Source of the DNA: Salinimicrobium tongyeongense
GTDB taxonomy: Bacteria > Bacteroidota > Bacteroidia > Flavobacteriales > Flavobacteriaceae
Assembly: GCF_026109735.1 (NCBI RefSeq)
Contig: NZ_CP069620.1
Span: 2,046,001-2,110,000, forward strand
Direction: 5' to 3'
DNA length: 64,000 nt
Shown: positions 60,858 to 64,000 of the stretch, piece by piece
Layout: each line of letters opens with the position of its first letter
Numbering within the stretch: position 1 is the first letter of the stretch
Notes under the pieces: generated by a model
Told to the model about the DNA's origin: nothing
Database searches by the model: none
What the model saw: the letters and a program-made list of their open reading frames with translations, nothing else
Made by a program: the position numbers and the translations under genes

Positions 60858-62157
60858 AATGTTCTAGTCGTTCCCTGACCTGATGTTTAAAACTACTAAA
60901 AATCTCCTTCTCGTAGCGATCGTAAAATTCAGGATCGAAATTAGCTTCGCGAAGGTGTGAGAGGATAAACTCCAGATCGCGTTCGTCTGTTAGCCAGCGG
61001 TCGAGAACTTCATGTCTCATACGGATTCCAAAGGTGTTGATCCCAAAAAACCTGAAATTCTCAGGATGATATGCAATGGTTACAGCCTTTGTTCCATCCG
61101 GATGTTCCCAATGCAGATGTTGCTCATGTTCCCCGGGATTGGCACTCACATAACCATAGGTTTGAAATTCGATCTCAAAAAATTTCGCGCTGTTGAACCA
61201 GTGGCCGGGATTATAAGGAAATGGCTTTCCGCAGATGGTCTGCGCCACGGTCTCGCCCATCATACGGGCGGTGTACCATACAGCTTCGATGTCTTTTCTG
61301 CCATTTTTGGGCTCCTTGTGCTGCGCACAGTCACCAATGGCATAAACATCTGTTATATTGGTCTGCAGGTAAGGATCAACAAGGATTCCGTGGTCAATTT
61401 CAATTTCTGAACCTTCCAAAAATGTAATATTTGGCTTCACACCCACAGAGATGCCCAGCAGGTCACAATCAATTTGCTCTCCCGCAGAGGTTTTTACAGA
61501 AGTCACTCTGCCGTTGGTGCCTTTTATTTCCTTTAATTCAGTTTCGTGTTTCAAAATGATCCCGTGGCTTTCAATGTGCCGGGAGATGAATTGCGCATTC
61601 TGCAAAGGCAACACATTTTGCCAAAAAGCTTTTTCCCGAATGAGCATGGTCACCGGTATGTTGCGGGTGTGCAGCATCTCGGCCAGTTCCACGCCTATGA
61701 GTCCGCCGCCAACAATCACTGCACTCTTGCAGGTCCGGGTATTTTCTTCCAGCAATTCAAGATCCTGCTTTGAAACCAGTCCCTGAACGCCTTTTAAATC
61801 TTCCCCTTCAATCCCGAGGAAACGAGGCACAGAACCGGTGGCAAGAATAAGTTTGTCGTAATATATTCTTTCACCACCTCTCAAAAATAGCATTTTTGAA
61901 GAGGCTTCTATTTTCTCGACATACGCCTGCTTCAGCTCAATTCGATTTTCCTCCCAAAACCAGTCTTCGTAAGGCTTCAGGTGCTCCCATTTCATGTGGC
62001 CCATGTACACATACATGAGGGCGGTACGCGAAAAAAAGAAATCACTTTCCGCAGAGATGACCGTGATCTTTTTATCGGAAATTCTTCTTATGTGCCGTGC
62101 AGCAGTGATCCCGGCAATGCCGTTTCCAATGATCACCACATGTTCGGGAGTAGACAT
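60856..62157 (-). CDS. FAD/NAD(P)-dependent oxidoreductase (NirB/rubredoxin-reductase type)
   Basis: A 433-residue flavoprotein: VVIIGNGIAGITAARHIRRI at residues 7-26 binds FAD, KLILATGSVPRFLGIEG near 104 is the GATG-like motif, SAVIVGGGLIGVELAEML near 145 binds NAD(P)H, and TDVYAIGDCAQHKEP near 284 completes FAD binding. It resembles the small-subunit reductase part of NirB. Its start overlaps the purine nucleoside phosphorylase stop by one base. It probably feeds electrons to the polyferredoxin gene downstream. Confidence 0.87.
   Translation of the reverse strand: MSTPEHVVIIGNGIAGITAARHIRRISDKKITVISAESDFFFSRTALMYVYMGHMKWEHLKPYEDWFWEENRIELKQAYVEKIEASSKMLFLRGGERIYYDKLILATGSVPRFLGIEGEDLKGVQGLVSKQDLELLEENTRTCKSAVIVGGGLIGVELAEMLHTRNIPVTMLIREKAFWQNVLPLQNAQFISRHIESHGIILKHETELKEIKGTNGRVTSVKTSAGEQIDCDLLGISVGVKPNITFLEGSEIEIDHGILVDPYLQTNITDVYAIGDCAQHKEPKNGRKDIEAVWYTARMMGETVAQTICGKPFPYNPGHWFNSAKFFEIEFQTYGYVSANPGEHEQHLHWEHPDGTKAVTIAYHPENFRFFGINTFGIRMRHEVLDRWLTDERDLEFILSHLREANFDPEFYDRYEKEIFSSFKHQVRERLEH
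61883..61897. repeat. AAAAATGNCATTTTT-like palindrome inside the oxidoreductase gene
   Basis: AAAAATAGCATTTTT flanked by CCTCTC and GAAGAGG, so the palindrome extends further than usual; encodes SSKMLFLRGGE in a surface segment. Confidence 0.7.
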
Positions 62158-62987
62158 TATTCCGCAGGTTTTAGTTCTATCCGCTTGATGAGTTCTCTAA
62201 AGAGCGTGATCATTTGCGGCTCGGCTTTTCCCGCAGTTTCTATAATATCCTGAATATTTACAGGTTTAAGATCGTCCGGATTCCCTTCATCTGTCAATAC
62301 TGAAACTGCAGCAATTGGGATCTTCAAATGATTTGCCACGATCACCTCGGGCACTGTACTCATGCCAACAGCATCGGCCCCAATGGTGCGCAGGTAACGA
62401 TATTCGGCCCGGGTTTCGAGCTGAGGCCCTACCACTGCAGCGTAAACGCCTTTGTGCAGTGGAAAGCCGTTTTCTTTGGCAATTTCCTGCATAATCCGGC
62501 CGCTTTGCTGGTCGTAAGGCGCACTCATATCTGTAAAGCGGGTGCCCAGTTGCTCCACGCCTCTAAATGCCAGCGGGGAACCGCCCTGAAGGTTGATATG
62601 GTCGTCGATAAGCATGATGTCCCCCTTTTTAAAATCGGGGTTAACAGAGCCGGCGGCGTTCGAGATGAGCAGCTTCTTTATGCCAAGCCGTTTCATCACC
62701 CTTACCGGAAATGTCACGTCCCAAAGGGAGTAACCTTCGTAAATGTGGAAACGCCCCTGCATCACCACCACTTTTTTATCGTCGAGCTTTCCAAAAATGA
62801 GCTTCCCTTTGTGGAATTCCACGGTTGCTGTTGGGAAGCCGGGAATGTGGTTGTAACTGACTTCTGAAATTATTTCCAGTTCATCAATTAACTTACCCAA
62901 TCCTGTGCCCAGTATGATCCCTATTTCGGGTTTATCGAAGCCCCTGGCCTCAAGAAATTCTGTAGTGTGTTCTAAATCTTTGAGCAT
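62157..62987 (-). CDS. punA: Purine-nucleoside phosphorylase
   Basis: A 276-residue PNP of the trimeric type: LGTGLGKLIDELEIISEVSY near residues 26-45, GRFHIYEGYSLWDVTFPVRV near 78-97 (phosphate site His), SNAAGSVNPDFKKGDIMLID near 109-128, GPQLETRAEYRYLRTIGADA near 185-204 and MSTVPEVIVANHLKIPIAAV near 206-225. It cleaves purine nucleosides to base and ribose-1-phosphate. PNPs of this kind also appear in arsenosugar-type clusters, where they could remove adenine from an adenosyl-arsenic intermediate; a normal salvage role is just as possible. Confidence 0.9.
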   Translation of the reverse strand: MLKDLEHTTEFLEARGFDKPEIGIILGTGLGKLIDELEIISEVSYNHIPGFPTATVEFHKGKLIFGKLDDKKVVVMQGRFHIYEGYSLWDVTFPVRVMKRLGIKKLLISNAAGSVNPDFKKGDIMLIDDHINLQGGSPLAFRGVEQLGTRFTDMSAPYDQQSGRIMQEIAKENGFPLHKGVYAAVVGPQLETRAEYRYLRTIGADAVGMSTVPEVIVANHLKIPIAAVSVLTDEGNPDDLKPVNIQDIIETAGKAEPQMITLFRELIKRIELKPAE

Positions 62988-62997
62988 TGATGTGTTA

Positions 62998-63558
62998 TTA
63001 AATATCCATTTGTTTAAAATCGAGCGCCAGTGAATTCAGGCAATGCCGTTCTTCTGTTGGCACTCCCTCGTAAGGAAAGATGTGCCCCAGGTGAGAGCCG
63101 CACTGGGCGCACACCACTTCTACCCGCTCCATTCCGTAGCGCCGGTCCACCTTTCGTTTCACGAGCTTTGGGTCTATGGGCGCATAGAAGCTGGGCCAGC
63201 CTGTGCCCGAATCAAATTTGGTGTTAGAGCTGTACAGCGGTAAACTGCAGCCGCCACAGTAGTAAATTCCTTCTTTCTTGTTGTTGTAATAAGCGTTGCG
63301 AAATGCCGGTTCTGTGCCTGCCTCCCGTAAAATGTGGTATTCTTCGGAAGAAAGCAGCTGTTTCCATTCGGCTTTAGATCGGGTGATATTTCCCACCTCA
63401 ATGGTATCGGCCTTAACCGAATCATACTTTTGGGTCTGCACAGGCACTTCTTCCACCTGCGTCATAAGGTTTGCTCCCTGTTCGGTTTTCTTTTTGTCGT
63501 TACACGCCAGGGTCAATGCCGCTGCAATTAAAAAACTTAAAATCTTCATCTTCTTCAT
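62998..63558 (-). CDS. msrB: Lipoprotein peptide-methionine (R)-S-oxide reductase
   Basis: A 186-residue protein with a lipoprotein signal (lipobox LTLAC, Cys 19) and an MsrB domain. Zinc-site CGGC appears in GIYYCGGCSLPLYSSN near residues 95-110 and AQCGSHLGH near 150; GTGWPSF is at 119-125, and the catalytic Cys is in ERHCLNSLALDF. It reduces methionine-R-sulphoxide, and as a lipoprotein it works outside the cytoplasm. It is 10 bases from PNP in the same direction. Confidence 0.92.
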   Translation of the reverse strand: MKKMKILSFLIAAALTLACNDKKKTEQGANLMTQVEEVPVQTQKYDSVKADTIEVGNITRSKAEWKQLLSSEEYHILREAGTEPAFRNAYYNNKKEGIYYCGGCSLPLYSSNTKFDSGTGWPSFYAPIDPKLVKRKVDRRYGMERVEVVCAQCGSHLGHIFPYEGVPTEERHCLNSLALDFKQMDI

Positions 63559-63568
63559 AACATGGTTT

Positions 63569-64000
63569 TTAATTAATCAGTTCCATAAGCTGCGGGTGGC
63601 CGCGCATATCTTCAAAAGTATCAATATCGTTGCGCACCGGCAACAGCTTTAGCTTTTCCTGTTCCAGGTCGCCCAGGGTTTGTTCGAGTACACTGCTCGT
63701 GCTCCAGTTTTTATTTCTGAAGAGGCGCGGCGTGGGTGCGGTCATACCCAGCAGGAAATAGCCCCCATCTTGTGCCGGGCCCACAACATACTGGTGTTCA
63801 TGAAGTGCCAAAAATGCCATTTTCAGGTCTTCTTTTGTAAGCTCAAAAAGATCGCTTCCAATGATGACCACTTTTTTAAATCCGGCTTTAAATGCTTCGG
63901 AAAAAGCCTGCTCCATACGCTGCCCCAGGTCTTCCCCCTGCTGAAGTTTTTTTCTGAAAAGATCCTTTTCCCATATATCATCCTCCGGAAGTGCTTCAGA
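63569..64000 (-). CDS. TIGR04282-type DUF2064 glycosyltransferase, 5' truncated by window
   Basis: The C-terminal 143 residues of a DUF2064 (GT2-like) protein are present and the frame continues past the right edge of the window. Visible segments are GEDLGQRMEQAFSEAFKAGF, KKVVIIGSDLFELT (acidic pair), YVVGPAQDGGYFLLGM and NDIDTFEDM, all typical for TIGR04282 proteins named arsenosugar biosynthesis glycosyltransferases. It is 10 bases from msrB and in the same direction. The rest of any arsenosugar cluster would lie right of the window, so the pathway is not proven here. Confidence 0.82.
   Translation of the reverse strand, partial: SEALPEDDIWEKDLFRKKLQQGEDLGQRMEQAFSEAFKAGFKKVVIIGSDLFELTKEDLKMAFLALHEHQYVVGPAQDGGYFLLGMTAPTPRLFRNKNWSTSSVLEQTLGDLEQEKLKLLPVRNDIDTFEDMRGHPQLMELIN
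63810..63824. repeat. AAAAATGNCATTTTT-like palindrome inside the DUF2064 gene
   Basis: AAAAATGCCATTTTC; encodes DLKMAFLA. One of the host dispersed palindromes. Confidence 0.65.

Overview
The window looks like a chromosomal segment of a flavobacterium (Bacteroidetes, Flavobacteriia). Pointers are Bacteroidetes-style promoters (TAnnTTTG boxes such as TATCTTTG and TATATTTG), a UbiA/mevalonate-kinase/diphosphomevalonate-decarboxylase cluster, an arginine decarboxylase-agmatinase-deoxyhypusine-synthase-like operon, and a Bacteroidetes-type mobilization and replication module. The species cannot be named from the sequence alone. Assignments rest on motifs and family knowledge; no database search was run.

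Layout. (1) 1-7.7 kb, host: a truncated MutS-like ATPase, a membrane metal-dependent hydrolase, a DUF885 protein, an EamA permease, PhnA, an M20 dipeptidase and tRNA-Leu(UAG). (2) 7,726-33,284: a 25.6-kb integrated element. It is bounded by a 17-bp direct repeat inside tRNA-Leu, with a complete tRNA at the left end and a 3' tRNA remnant at the right end. From the right end it carries a tyrosine integrase, an SF3 helicase, a toprim primase with an iteron-like array between them, a MobC/relaxase pair with a candidate oriT, and a large cargo of metal and arsenic genes. The arsenic operon is arsD-arsA-arsR-metallophosphoesterase-acr3. Divergent from it is a cation-efflux block: a Cys/His-rich secreted protein, a czcA-TolC fusion, czcB, a PII-like protein, a DUF3478 protein, two CDF transporters, a P1B-4 ATPase, two small ORFs, a broken ZIP transporter, a Na+/Ca2+-type antiporter with fused EF hands, and an EF-hand lipoprotein. 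The element has no visible type IV secretion genes, so it looks like a mobilizable rather than self-conjugative island.

(3) 33.3-46 kb, host: an AsmA-like protein, isoprenoid genes, a RAYT-like Y1 transposase flanked by palindromes, oxidoreductases, DUF421 and SemiSWEET proteins, and a compact operon of a GntA-like heme N-hydroxylase, a PaiB-like FMN protein and a DUF1989 protein that may act on guanidino or urea-type nitrogen. (4) 46-55 kb: HemN, two tandem copies of a roughly 330-bp intergenic repeat, the radical-SAM/TIGR03915 pair, an RluB-type pseudouridine synthase and the polyamine operon. (5) 55-64 kb: glycosyltransferases, a polyferredoxin, an FAD oxidoreductase, purine nucleoside phosphorylase, MsrB and a truncated TIGR04282 glycosyltransferase. 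The last genes may be the edge of an arsenosugar-type cluster.

Two dispersed repeat families mark the host DNA and were not seen in the island: a palindrome of the form AAAAATGNCATTTTT, in genes and between them, and gene-end hairpins built on CCTCACAGG/CCTGTGAGG. The island therefore shows both structural and repeat-content evidence of transfer.
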